A model generated the notes under the pieces. That model was not told where the DNA came from, did no database searches, and saw only the letters and a list, made by a program, of their open reading frames with translations. This document shows, in pieces, positions 1 to 11,752 of a stretch of DNA of 64,000 nt. The stretch is from Exaiptasia diaphana (taxonomy: Eukaryota > Cnidaria > Anthozoa > Actiniaria > Aiptasiidae): the NCBI RefSeq assembly GCF_001417965.1, contig NW_018388191.1, positions 854,873 through 918,872 on the forward strand. The letters run 5' to 3'. The translations under genes and the position numbers were made by a program. The stretch's first letter is position 1. Each line of letters opens with the position of its first letter.

Positions 1-285
1 GGGGGTCACGTGACCACACCTACCTTAAATCAATCAGCTATCAAAAAATAATGTCCAGAAATGGAAAGAGGGGATCAAAATAGTTAAGAAGACAAAGTAT
101 CAAGTCTCAACACTAAACACTTCAAAATTGATAGCAAATATAACATTTTTTTCTAGAGGCTTGCTCTCCAGTACTATTTTCCCATACGTTTCTTTAGAAA
201 AATATTTTTACATTTGTTGCCATTTTTGGAGTATTTAGACTTGAGACTTTGACATTTTACGAACATAAACCTGCTCTTTCCATTT
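1..285. mobile_element. Fold-back MITE, left end intact, right end lost
   Basis: The window opens with the terminal sequence GGGGGTCACGTGACC, followed by two arms that are imperfect reverse complements of each other. A second copy lies at 10927-11226. There the opposite end is intact and reads GGTCACGTGACCCCC, while its left end is missing. Together the two copies define one element with CACGTG-containing inverted termini and an internal fold-back. There is no coding capacity, so this is a non-autonomous DNA element. The superfamily cannot be told, because the target-site duplication lies outside the window. Confidence 0.65.
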
Positions 286-3200
286 GCATAATTGGTGTCT
301 TTGATCAAAATTGCGTATGATTTCTAGATAGTTAGATTCATATCCATGTTTGAATAGTTTGTAAAATTCTAATTTTTTGGATTGGTTTCATTGAGATTTC
401 CACGTTTCGAAATAAAATGTTTCCATTTTGTCGTGGCAATCTGTTACATGTATGGTACATTTGGACACTATGAGCATACAGCTATTTCAAAAAATGTTGT
501 CAGGGAAAACGGTGAACAACGATTGTCGAAGGGAGATTGAACGACCAAAACGGACTATGGTTACACTGTTTTGATAAAGAAAATTTCACCTATTGGGTTC
601 ACATTACATTGAAATGGAGACTAAATGGAGGTAATGGAGACAATGCTTTCCACAGACAATCTGAAAGTATAAATCACCTGTTATTGTCTTTCAACTAGCA
701 AAACCCAAGGCTACTTTCGGTCGTGCAATCGCCGTTCGACCATTGACATTCGCCATTTTGTCTGACAACCTTTTTTGAAATAGCTATCTATATGCCTGAG
801 AATTGGCCATTCCGAAATTCAAAAGGAGACTGGGAACGAGTGTGAAAATATTACATTCATCGAAAACTGAACCTCACCACATGAAAGACCACACTAAATA
901 AGTGTTCTTGTCAAGTTTGAGCATATTTGGTTGAATACTCACCGAATAGGATTTTTTTCAAATTTGTAAAAATAAGAGAATGTATGTTTTTTGGGGTCGC
1001 TGCTCAAAACCTCCATACGTTCTTTGTAATTTATTTTTTCGAGTTTTAAACGCATGAAAACTCAAATTATTGATCTGAATACTCTCAAGAGATCCCGGAG
1101 ACTGCATTCCACAAATCCTAAAACTCGAATCCTAAAACTCGAATCCTAAAACTCCAATCCTAAAACTCCAATCCTAAAACTCGAATCCTAACTCGAATCC
1201 TAACTCGAATCCTGACTCGGAAAATAGGTATCCTCGTATCATGACCTTGGTTGATCACCGCTTTCTGTGACAAATACTCTTAAACATATCCAATATTTCA
1301 TTAAAGGCAAAGATAAGACTTATTAAAGAGATTTGAGGCTTTATTCATATTATGGTAATTTCAGCTCACAGACATACATAAGTATTTAAAATCAGTTACA
1401 GCCGTTCATCATATTTTTTACCATGGAAAAAATACCCAGAAGACCGAAAACACACCTTTATTTTTAGGTTGACGATATCTCAATCTAACTTTTGAACTAG
1501 ATGTAAAGTGTCACTACCCGATAATTTTTTTAACGTAAATTTATATGCGGGTAAAGGTAGATAGCGTCCACTCCCGTGTCCACCGTATTTATACAAGTAC
1601 GCGTCTCCGTAGATTCCTGTATGCACCCTTGAGAATGGACATTTCTGTATACGATGTGTCTCTGGAGTATATGTTGATTACGTTTGGACATTTTTATCCG
1701 GATATTGTTTTATACGATTACACAACTAACATAAAAAAAAACATTGCAATCACTACGGACGTTCTTTATGATGCGCATGCTAAATTGACGTATCCTTTCA
1801 AAAGTCCAGCTAAAGGGACGCAAATATTTTATGATCCGAATAAAAAAATCCGGGAACAAAAACATATGGACTCTTTATGATGGACGGGACTTTTGTGCCA
1901 TTTAAACTGTTCAAGTTCTACGTTTACTCAAAATCCTTCAGGAAATACTATCTGTGAGAGTGGCTGTTTCAGATATCTTTACATCGTTGTTATTCGAAAG
2001 TCACTAAATCAGAAACGAAAAAGATTCCGATTCCGTTGTGACTCTTCTACCGTTTGATTGATCGCACGTCCTCTGAAATCTCTTCAGAAAACTGCTGCTT
2101 TTACTGTGGAAGCAGAGTCAGAAACATTGACAGAAGTGCCTTGCGATGAAGACTAACTCGACATCTACCAATGAAAACAGGAAACGTCCTGAAGCGATCT
2201 GTACTAAAATTCTATCAGTACTTGGAGTTCGCTTGCATTACAAATGACGTCCTTAATCCTTTTTAGTTTCCTTTAAAGATCTTTTAGATTTGATTGTTAT
2301 TGAGTGTTGTTGATATTTTTTGATTTTAGATTGATTATTTTGTTCATTATGAGTCATGTTACTGAAGAACGTAACGTAAATTTCACTACGTACCTTGATG
2401 AGTTCCACAATAAATCTGTTGAGTTGTTTCACTTCTCAACCAGTGCAAAGATCAAATCAAGTATTCGATGAAAACACAGAAACATTTATCAGTAATATAT
2501 CAGTAATCAGGGCTCCCATAGCCCTTTAGGTCCTGACGGGGTTACCAGGTTATATCTATCTAATTATTAGCCGGATGCTAGAAGCTCAGAATGTTGTCTT
2601 TCAGATTCCGTCTGTGAATGAAAAATGTAATGCGTTCGTCGACTTTAAACTCATTTATCAACGTTCCTTTTTTGTTCTTTACGCACAAATGCAGGGGTAT
2701 TAATTTCTTTCAAGTAGGACAATTAAACACTCTAAAAGTGCTGAAGTAATGTTATGTAGGGCGACAAAATACACTTATTAGCATGACACATAATTCAATA
2801 AACGAAAAAAACTTAATTATCATGACAATCATTAAACTTCGCGGGAGAAAGAATGTCCTCTGCTTTGAAAAAGGACACATCGCACATATTGACACTCATT
2901 AATATTTTTAATGATTTTATGTGAACGACTGGCAGCGACATGTATGACAAGATATAATATACAAACGTTGGTTAGTTCAAATAACGTTTTTGAACAAGCA
3001 GAGACCGAATGGTTACATAACAGTACGAGCAATTGCATAGAAAATAATTAAAACTCTTGGTAGTACGACTTGTTGTGTGCGACTTGATGCGCCCTATGTA
3101 GAATTTATTATTCAATAGTCCTGGACCCCCCCCCCCCCTTCTTTTCAGCTTTTCAGAGACGGGGGAAGTCTGTTGCATTGTTGTGGCATGGAATAACTAC

Positions 3201-3883
3201 AAAATCAGCCCGTGTTCTCAACACAAGAAAATATCGTGAGACAACAAAATATTAGTCTACGAAAGCAGATAAACTGCTTACAACAGGAATTTAATTAATT
3301 TCTTTTATTTATATACAATAACTATGTTTTTGATCAATATTTTTTGTTAGTAATAAAACTGGAGATTCATATGTAAGAGTTTTACCTGTACAAGAAAATT
3401 TTATTCTAAAAAATACCCAGAAATGTAAATAAATGGTACTAAAAGTCAGCTTATGGATATCAATTTGGTAGATAGTAATGTTACGAAGTCTGAAAGAAAC
3501 AAAAAAACAACCTGGCAACAGTTCAATTCCAATCAAGACAATGATCTATTTTCCTACATTTTTAAGTTCTTCAAACATACAAAAAAGATCGATTGACGAT
3601 TCTTGCGGGAACGCATGCGTTGACTTGATAGCATTTCGCAGAAATGTTGCTGTTTCACATGTAATGTTGTTGTTTTTTTGTCATTTTTTTTTTTTTGTCT
3701 TTTTTTTTTCTAAGGTGCCTCTATCAAAATTTCTGTCTTTGTCATGGCGTTATGGCTTTGACTGAAGCACTTGTAGTAGGAAAATGAAAAAAAGAAATTT
3801 CATATCATCCAATATGGTCTAGCAAGCATCACCAACTAAGCATAGATTATTACATCGTATCTTATAGTTCTATTGCATGGTAA
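286..3883. other. Gene-free flank downstream of the first channel gene
   Basis: No supported gene. An isolated 111-codon open frame starts with ATG at 1545 and stops at 1880 (+). It has no recognisable domain, no splice partners and no relatives in the window, so it is more likely chance or a decayed element. A C homopolymer of about 14 bases lies near 3126-3139 and a T-rich run near 3673-3710. The 3' end of the channel transcript should lie here, but I could not fix a poly(A) signal. Confidence 0.5.
1112..1214. repeat. Short tandem repeat, about 15-bp and then 11-bp unit
   Basis: Units of the form AATCCTAAAACTCG repeat about six times, then shorten to AATCCTAACTCG at the right side. A simple minisatellite in a gene-free stretch, with no coding meaning. 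Confidence 0.8.
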
Positions 3884-6800
3884 TCATCGTCCGTTGTGCG
3901 TAGAATCTGTAATTGATTTTTTCTTCCATCTGTACAAGCATACCATAATAATAAGATCAATAAACTCGCATATTGTCAAGAGACTGCAGCCAAGAAACAG
4001 ACCCATGTTGCCACCAATATCCGCTGAAAAAGAAGAACAATTTCATTTAATTATCATTTGTGTTGTTTAACGAACATCATTTTGTTATACACTTCTTTCC
4101 ATTTCTGTTCTTTCTTCAATTTTGTTCAGTTTTTTCATGTTTGTCCATTGTTGTACTTCTCTTTCATTGTCAGTGCTGATGTGGGTGATATATTGTATGA
4201 CTTTTATAGTCCAGTAAATCCCACTGAGATTGAATATTGTTATATGATTATATCTATTTTTTACTCCTTTCCTTTTTTCTCTTTTTCCCTTTTTCCCATG
4301 TATTCAGTTTTCATTATATTCTGTACTTACAACCGAGTTGGCTGACCCCATAGGAAGGTTTTTCCTCTGTTACATCTGTAAGTAGGTTTTCATAAAACAC
4401 AGTCATTACAGCGATGCGTTTCCTGAAAAAAGGATGAGAAATTCAGAAAGAAAGAATATAAACTTTAACTATTACTGAAGTATGAACAATGAACCTGCTG
4501 CTAAAACATTTTTATCTTCCTTTAAATCAAGTGTTCGTTACCTCGCTTCTGTTTGAATTTTTGCTTTTTGTTGAGGATCAGAAGCATTCAGCCCAGTAAG
4601 TTGTGCCATTACCGGAAGTAGAGTATCCCAGAGATGCGCAGATGGATAATAGGCGATGGACGTTTTAACATTGTAATTAATGGCTTCACATTCTTGAGGA
4701 CAACCACACGTCACTGGACTGATATCTTGAACTAATGATATTGAATTAGCATATAGGAAATAATTTTCTAAAATATTTAGGATACTACGCGCGCTGTGAT
4801 TGGTCGAAAACCATGTTTGATTACAGTATCAAAACACGCTCGCGCGCGTCAAAAATTTCTTTTTTCCCGCCGTTTGCATTTGTTGTTGTTATCATTCATT
4901 TTCAAGAACAATGAACGAAGAAATGCCTATTTATGATGTCCTCTGGGATGATATCCCAGAAGAAGAGCTATCAAACGTTTTAGAAGCTACAGAAGCTGCA
5001 GAAGCTACTTCGAGATTTGCAGAGATAGACGACAGCCACATATCGTATTTCAGAATTCTTTACAATTTTCGTATTCTTTTAATTTTAGAAAAGAAATAAA
5101 AGACGAAATTTCGTGTTTGATACTCTGATCAAAACACTTGGGATGTAGGGAGAGCACTCGAAAAGCTTCTCTCGTGCTCTCCCTACATCCCGCGTGTTTT
5201 GATCAGAGTATCAAACACAGAATTTCGTCTTTTATTTCTTAAATCAATACTGTATTAAATGTCTGACTTACGAGATTTTTTGAATGCTTGGAAAATGCAT
5301 GTGATGATCTCAGTTGTGTTGCAAAATCTTGTGACGTTGATACCTTAAAAAATGGAAATGATGAGAAATTACCCATAGTACACCGCATCAGTGCAACCGT
5401 GAAGCAAACGACCACATTTTCATAATTGTCACCTAAACGACTACATCACACTATGCAATGGTCTGACATTGCTGCCACCTCTAATCAAAGACCAAAGAAG
5501 CTGGGTTACCTCTGCACAAGGACCCCTGGTACAAAGTGATCAGCCATACAATAAATAGACGAACCCAGTATCTCAAAGCTGCTGGAATAGTGACCTCGTT
5601 ATCGTATACAACTATAACATTATTTAATTTCCTCTTATCATGTCTTACCTTTCTCAACCATGCTTAATACTCGGCAATTACACTCATCGACCAATTTTTT
5701 TGATATACAGGTATGGAAGCAGCCTGACTGGGAATATTTGGCAAAGTTTTCCAGCTCTATTGATGAACAGTTTGTTTCGTATGGTGCTTTTAGAGAGATG
5801 GTCTAGAATTAAAATACATCAATATCAACCTAAGTAAATGCTAGGTTTTTTTACATCAGCACATGCATTTAACGTACAGCCGCTGTCCAATTATGCTGTT
5901 GGATCAAACTGTTGAACATTCTGAGGAGTTCAGTTTAAGTATGGTCCAGTCACTATAGATACTTTTGCCAGTGACTTCCTTAACTCTTCTAGCATCAAAG
6001 ACTCACCTTGGTTCGTTTGATTCTAATACTGGTATAAAACCCAGGAGGTACGTCATAACCTTCATTATCAATGTCGTGGTATGTCCCAGGTTCGTGTATT
6101 GCTACCTTAAATCCTGTTGCATCGTAGCTGTACGGTCCATAATACTCTTCTGGCTGAGTGTCGAGTTGAAGCGTGAAACCTTGTCGTTTGCCTGAGCCTA
6201 CCAGCATTTCGCTTGACCCGTTTGCATTGAACGTGTAGCAAAGTCCAAACTGTGAGAAAATGGTAGTTGATGTGAAATTGTCATGAAATTAACCTCATGA
6301 TGACAAAACCCTCGGACTCAATATGAACTGGCGACAGTGTGGTAGCTATTATATAAACATGTTTATCAGGTCTCCTTTCTCCAAGAAAATTATTTTTTTT
6401 TTACCAGACTTGTGTAAATTCTCTCGCTGGCTGATTGGCTGATTAGAGTGCGTGCACACTGTGCTGACAACATCATGTCTCGCGCTCTCAATTGAAAGAA
6501 AACAATGATTTTTGTTAATTTTTAGACTAAAAATGTGGTAAAAAACACATTACGCACGGTTTTGAGTTGTATGTCCTCTTATTAACACACTCTTGACGTC
6601 ATAAAGTGCTCAAAATTTGGCAGTGAATCCACTCGCTACGATCGTGGATCCACTTGATTTTGAACATTTTATGACGTCAAGAGTGTGTCAATAAGAGGAC
6701 ATACAACTCAAAAAATCATGTTCACGGATGTTTAGTGCCAAAGGTGTTGTTTTTTTAGTCATATATTTTGAAATTCTTATATTATTTAATGGTTGTAGTC

Positions 6801-7418
6801 GATTTCTCCGTTACTCACCGAGTAAGATGACAGCGCAGGTGTGAAGTCGTTAACTGCTGAACATTTCTCTCCAGTAAATTCACATAAGTGAACCATTTCC
6901 GTCAGTTGATGACCAGTCTTTTCGAGCATCTTCTCGACGTCAAACGATGGCACCTCCTTTTGCTTCAAACCACCAACAGACAACTTTAGCGAGTCAAGTT
7001 GATCCAAATAGTCCTGTGCAATTGTTCCCATGATTTGACTTTTTCTCATCATATTTTGATTGCATATTGTGACTGCAGGGAATGGGAGACTCTTCGAGAC
7101 TTCGACACTTTTTCGTACGGTAAACTCGTTGGCGTAAAGTTTAGTAAGACTAATATATATCTGTGCAATGAGGAGTCCAAGACCCAAAATGATCAAAAGC
7201 ACCCACAAAGTTCGTCTCCATATTGATCCTGAATCCAAGATAAAATGAAAGCCATGAAGTGTTGTGTAAGAACCGAAATCCTCGATAAGTTTTTGCTCTT
7301 TGTTGCTGGTTGATGATTTTTCTGATTCTTGTTTTGGTTTATCATTAGTCTCGAAGGAAGGCTTAAACGTTTGCCATAAATTGTCTGAGCTCGTGTAGTT
7401 TTGCATTTTGACCTCCAT
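3884..7418 (-). CDS. DEG/ENaC (ASIC-like) sodium channel subunit, paralog 1
   Basis: Trimeric plasma-membrane cation channel subunit. Exons on the minus strand in coding order: 7418-6819, 6249-6007, 5802-5649, 5343-5272, 4713-4542, 4422-4331, 4023-3884. Phases agree throughout and give about 490 residues, normal for the family. The N terminus is cytosolic with the gating HG motif (about 55-56). TM1 spans about 70-91, followed by the family signature FPAVTICNQN (113-122). A Cys-rich extracellular region follows (CNTTE, then CPQEC). TM2 contains GLFLGCSLLT, where GCS (about 456-458) occupies the G-x-S selectivity filter, and a short Lys-rich tail ends the protein. The start is the first ATG of the exon; another ATG lies four codons further in. 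Intron 1 holds a 155-bp hairpin and intron 4 a mobile fragment. Stimulus (protons, peptides or other) cannot be read from sequence. Family certain, subfamily not. Confidence 0.92.
4785..5240 (+). mobile_element. Mobile fragment with Crypton-like N-terminal ORF, in a channel intron
   Basis: This sits between exons 5 and 4 of the first channel gene. A GC-rich leader with alternating CG runs precedes an ATG at 4911 and a 62-codon frame ending at 5099. The frame is acidic (for example DIPEEELSNVLEA) and contains SRFAEIDDSHI. From memory, the RFAxxxxxxI pattern is common at the start of cnidarian Crypton-type tyrosine recombinase (DUF3504-like) proteins. The frame then runs into a 150-bp hairpin and loses any recombinase domain. 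Best read as a deletion derivative. The family call is tentative; the mobile origin is better supported because the sequence interrupts an intron and ends in a perfect-looking fold-back. Confidence 0.4.
5091..5240. repeat. 150-bp hairpin closing the intronic mobile fragment
   Basis: The left arm begins AAGAAATAAAAGACG and the right arm ends with its complement at 5240. The arms are about 67-70 bp with a few mismatches and a short central loop around CTCGAAAAGCTTCTC. It begins inside the last codons of the 4911-5099 frame. Confidence 0.85.
6560..6714. repeat. 155-bp inverted repeat in intron 1 of the first channel gene
   Basis: Arms of about 65 bp start TTTTGAGTTGTATGTCC and return as the complement at the right side, separated by a spacer around the GATC-containing centre. 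The arms include GACGTCA (CRE-like) cores. It looks like a fold-back MITE inserted between exon 1 (6819) and exon 2 (6249). Confidence 0.85.
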
Positions 7419-10400
7419 ACTCTTCAATTCTGAGGAATCGACGATTAGAAACGTTTATACATAATAATCAATATTTTTTAAATTCATGTAAGTTACCAAA
7501 GAATTATGATTAAGATTCTTCACAAAGGCGCTGCATGTAGTCAGGGATTCGATGGAGTTTGAAGGGTATTATGGACGCTCTAATGAGCACTCACACAAAT
7601 TATTAGTTATTATTGCATAACGTTGTTTATAATGTTAAAGATAATGCTGACAATACCAGTGATGAATTTTGTAATGACAGCGATTATCATTAATAATTAT
7701 AATGTTGATCCATGTGATTTGTGTTGGTCAGTTAAAGGCCAGTAGTGTCTAGATAATCGTTCGCAATAGATCGCCCCAACATTAAACTCGTTTTGCATTG
7801 TTTTCAGTTCTCTTGAGCAAATTAGTACAACGAAAAAATGACTTTTCAGGCAATACAGACGATCCTGACGATTAAATGGACACTATTAAGTTCATTACAT
7901 TGCTTAGGTTTGGTTTCTTTACTTTTCTTTGATAATAGCAAACAGAAATGAAAATTTTATGACTATATTTAGTAGTTCATGTACAACTGTTTGTACTTAA
8001 TAATTCCCATGCTTGTTATCTAAAGTGTGAATTAGTTTTAATTACTAAATTAGGCGCCAAGAAATCAGATTTAATACATTTCCTTGTCTAAGAACACTAG
8101 CACTTTTTTTATGAAATATCCTGCAGAATTGCAGTCCACATGATTCTAGTGTCATATTGTCTGATGTGTCTGTCCAATTATGATTATATTTTGTTTGCGG
8201 CTACTTTTTCTTCGCCGCTAATTGTAATAGAACACATTGGCTTAGAAAGGTGTTCCAATACTCCAATTTCAAGTTCCTGTTTTGCTCTGTGTCAGACTGA
8301 AAACCAAGCAACATATTCTTTTGTTTCATTGATAGCCCGCGAGAAAACGCATGAATGAAAGACAACAAAATTGATTTGAAATCTCGCACTTTATATGCTC
8401 AATATTTTGCACACAAATGAGGCTAACACAGACCAAATTGGACGGTATTGACTACAGGACGATACGGAAATAGCTATGACTAACTAAGAACTTGTGCTTG
8501 ATCAACTTTCAATTTTTCAGATTTCCCATAGATTTAATTTATTTTTGTTTATTTATCAAATACTCTTGTCATTGCATTGTCATGAGCAATGGCGTTTTTG
8601 TTTTGTTTTTTGGTTATATTGTTTTGGTGAGAATCTCCACGGAGAACCTCAAGTTCGCTCGCTCACCCGTGGCTTTTTCTTAGACTGCTGCTATTAAATA
8701 TCTCATGAAATTCAGCAAAATAAAATTCTTAATGAGAATCGAGGCTTTATTTTATGACTTGTAAATGATAGTAATATTTTATTGTTGTCTCATTTCAGTG
8801 TCCGTCGGCTTTAAAATGCTGTTTAAAGTATTTTAGACTCAAAAGAGTTGAAAAAATAAAAACACGAAGAGGAGAGTGGTCAAAAACGGAGAAGCGGCTT
8901 ACCTGAAATGTTGTGTTGTTCCCAGTGTTAATATCTCTGTCACTTAGCAAAAAGTACAAAACTGTTGATCCAAGTTTTTACATAAACTACCAAAAGTCTG
9001 GATCAATTACAGTTTTATCATATATTCAATTTGCTGTTTCTAAAAACATCCCACAGAGACTCAAAAGCATTTCTCCGTTATGTAATTTTTGAAAATTTTG
9101 TCACTGAACCACTGACCTTTTAAATAAAAGTCTATTGTGCGAGTTTGATGGCCTTCCCTGATTGAAAATTAACTTATCCATCTGCACTCAGCCTCAATTT
9201 ACATGAAAATGGTATGCCTAACGGATAAATATAGATCTGTTCTAGATAATGTTCATGGTATACCTCTTGCAGATCTTTTCCAACGGACAAAAAACGATTG
9301 TTGTGGTTTTAGGATACTCACCTATTCAAGGAAAGTTTTTGTTTTCATGATGAGAAGGCTGCGAACATACATCTAAACAGGATAAATTGCCAGCTTAATA
9401 AATGAATTTAATTATTTTCAAGTCATACTGACAAAAATAAACAATACAAATGTAAAATTGAATTTGCACTGAAAGCCCATGTATTATTTAACCTTACGCT
9501 TAAAAACTGATGTAATGCCATTGAAATTCATTGAGTTTTAAAAGATTTTCACATTTTTTCAATGATATCATTGTCATAGTTAAACTATTTTGATAACGAG
9601 TTTTTATATAATATGAAGTTTTTATCTTGAAAATATTGTCTGACAGTTTGAACAACTGAATAATAATTTCTGTAGTTTTCCATAGCACTTCTAATTTAGC
9701 TGGAGACCTATTATTTATTCATTTGATTTCTACCGTTTTCTAATAATCTAGAGAATATTGTTTTTATATATATCCGACCAGAGCTATTTCTAATGTGCTT
9801 TTGTTTCCTATTTTTTTATGTGTATAGAAAAAAAGAATGCTAACGACATGCAGCCATCCTCAATTCAAGACTGCAATTCATATTCATATCAGACCAGTGT
9901 CTTTTATGTCATCACTTTTAACGAGCTTTCCCGCACTGAACCTTTGATATGATATTGATAGTATAGTTGCCCAGTGTTTGGCTATTTACTTAATAAGAAT
10001 TTAAAGTGAATATTACCATTATAGGATTTTATTTCGCTTACATACGGGACTCAAACACAATAATGTCATTTTCCGTCTTTTCCCGCCAACTTGGCAAGCT
10101 TGCGTCAAAAATAATGACTGCAATAATCATCGACTTTTTCTTTAGATACAACAAGTTTTTCAGATAGTCAAACAGTTGCATTCGGAGAAAGGGAAGTTTA
10201 ATAGGAAATGTGCGTAAAAACACTCAGGAAACTCCAGCCGAGAGGTGCCCTTGGTACCAGAGACTTGAGCATGCGCAATTTCTCATTTCGGCGGAAAATC
10301 CCCCATCTTGATTCCCAGCATGCACAATTTAACAATTTTCTTGGCAAAATTTGTCGCAACGGTATTGCGTGGCAGATTTCCTCTGACTAGTAATCGAGAG

Positions 10401-10926
10401 TGATTTTACGAAAATATATTAGAATTCAAATCTAACATTTTCTAATAAATGACGTAAAGAAGGTATTGCTGCTAGTGTCTTGCTATAATGTCTACAAAGA
10501 GAAGCAACCAATCATGAAAAATACTCAGTTATCAGACAGAAAGACTGACGAAATATAAAGCTTGAGGTAGTTTTAAAAGAAAATGTAAACACGAAATTGA
10601 TAAATAAAAACTAAACGCTACACAGATAAATTCTGTCTTTAAATGTATGTGAGAATAACTGGTATGGTCAGGTGCAAAGGAAAGCTGATTAGATTTATTA
10701 ATAAATCATTATTAAGCGATGTTGCTCACTATTCAATGTGTTAGACAGTCCTCAGTCGACGTAGTTAGTTCTTACATTTGTATCACTGAAAAGTTTCTTT
10801 TTTTACACAATTTCCAGGTTGAAGGTTGTGACAGAAACACCTGTTCGTTATGCAGTCTCCCTTTTGGCATGTAATTAATTGAAAATGTCATTAAATAGGG
10901 TAATATCAATCGTCTTCCAAGTAATA
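7419..10926. other. Spacer between first and second channel genes
   Basis: 3.5 kb of AT-rich DNA upstream of the first channel gene, which must contain its promoter and 5' UTR. I see no supported coding exon. Small open frames at 8140-8358, 8492-8697 and 10208-10390 lack splice partners, domains or conservation with the other inter-channel spacers. No promoter element is convincing. Confidence 0.5.
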
Positions 10927-11226
10927 GGGGATCAAATTAAGTAAGAAGACATAGTTTCAAATCTCAACACTAAATATTTTAAAATGATAGCAAATGTAAA
11001 ATCATTGTTTTTCTAAAGAAACATACGCAAGGCTTGCTCTCCAGTTCTATTTTCCTATACGTTTCTTTAGAAAAATCAATATTTTACATTTGCTGTCATT
11101 TTTGAAGTATTTAGAGTTGAGACTTGAGATTTTGCCATTTTACCAACATAAACCTTCTCTTTCCATTTCTGAACATCATTTTTTGATAGCTGATTGATTT
11201 AAGATAAGTATGGTCACGTGACCCCC
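10927..11226. mobile_element. Fold-back MITE, second copy, right end intact
   Basis: Partner of the element at 1-285. The arms are reverse complements around a centre near 11030-11060, with shared ATTTTACATTTGCT cores. It ends in GGTCACGTGACCCCC at 11226. The outer 70 bp of its left end are absent, so this copy and the first are truncated at opposite ends. Confidence 0.7.
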
Positions 11227-11752
11227 AGCTGCAAAGGCCCTATTGCTGTTGATGGCATATCCACGCGACCAGCTCATCTTCCAATACGAAGGACTAAATC
11301 AATGAGGAAATAAAACTTTATTTTTCTTTTATAGAACGCCTCTGGACATGCAGCACCATTCTAAGGCAAGATGGGTCTTTCAATTGTCGAGCTAGCTCAG
11401 ACGTACGGCAAGTTCCATTGCCCAGTTCATTCACAGAGCTTCTGGATGGCCTGATCTATACGTGGACATGGACTATGTTTTGCTGAGTCTATACCATAAC
11501 TACCATTAACATGTATGAACGTAAGTCCTCATTTTGATTATAGAAAATGATTGATACTTAAACTGAATTGAAATCGTAGATTGATGAGTTTTTCTAGAAA
11601 CCTAGATATGAAGTGCTGAATATCATGCAAATATTTACAAATTGAAAATCGCTCATGTGAGAGGCGTAGCCCTCTTTCTCATATAAAAAAAGCACAATGT
11701 GCATCTTGTCAGTCCATTTATATGGAAGTCGATTGATTGAGCTCACACTGTA
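11227..11752. other. Spacer downstream of the second channel gene
   Basis: About 0.5 kb between the MITE and the stop codon of the second channel gene. It should contain the 3' UTR. No gene or clear poly(A) hexamer recognised. Confidence 0.4.

Noticed and set aside
1545-1880. 111-codon plus-strand frame in the left flank
   Set aside because: No domain, paralog, splice support or coding signature that I can see; reported only as an unexplained open frame in the flank entry.
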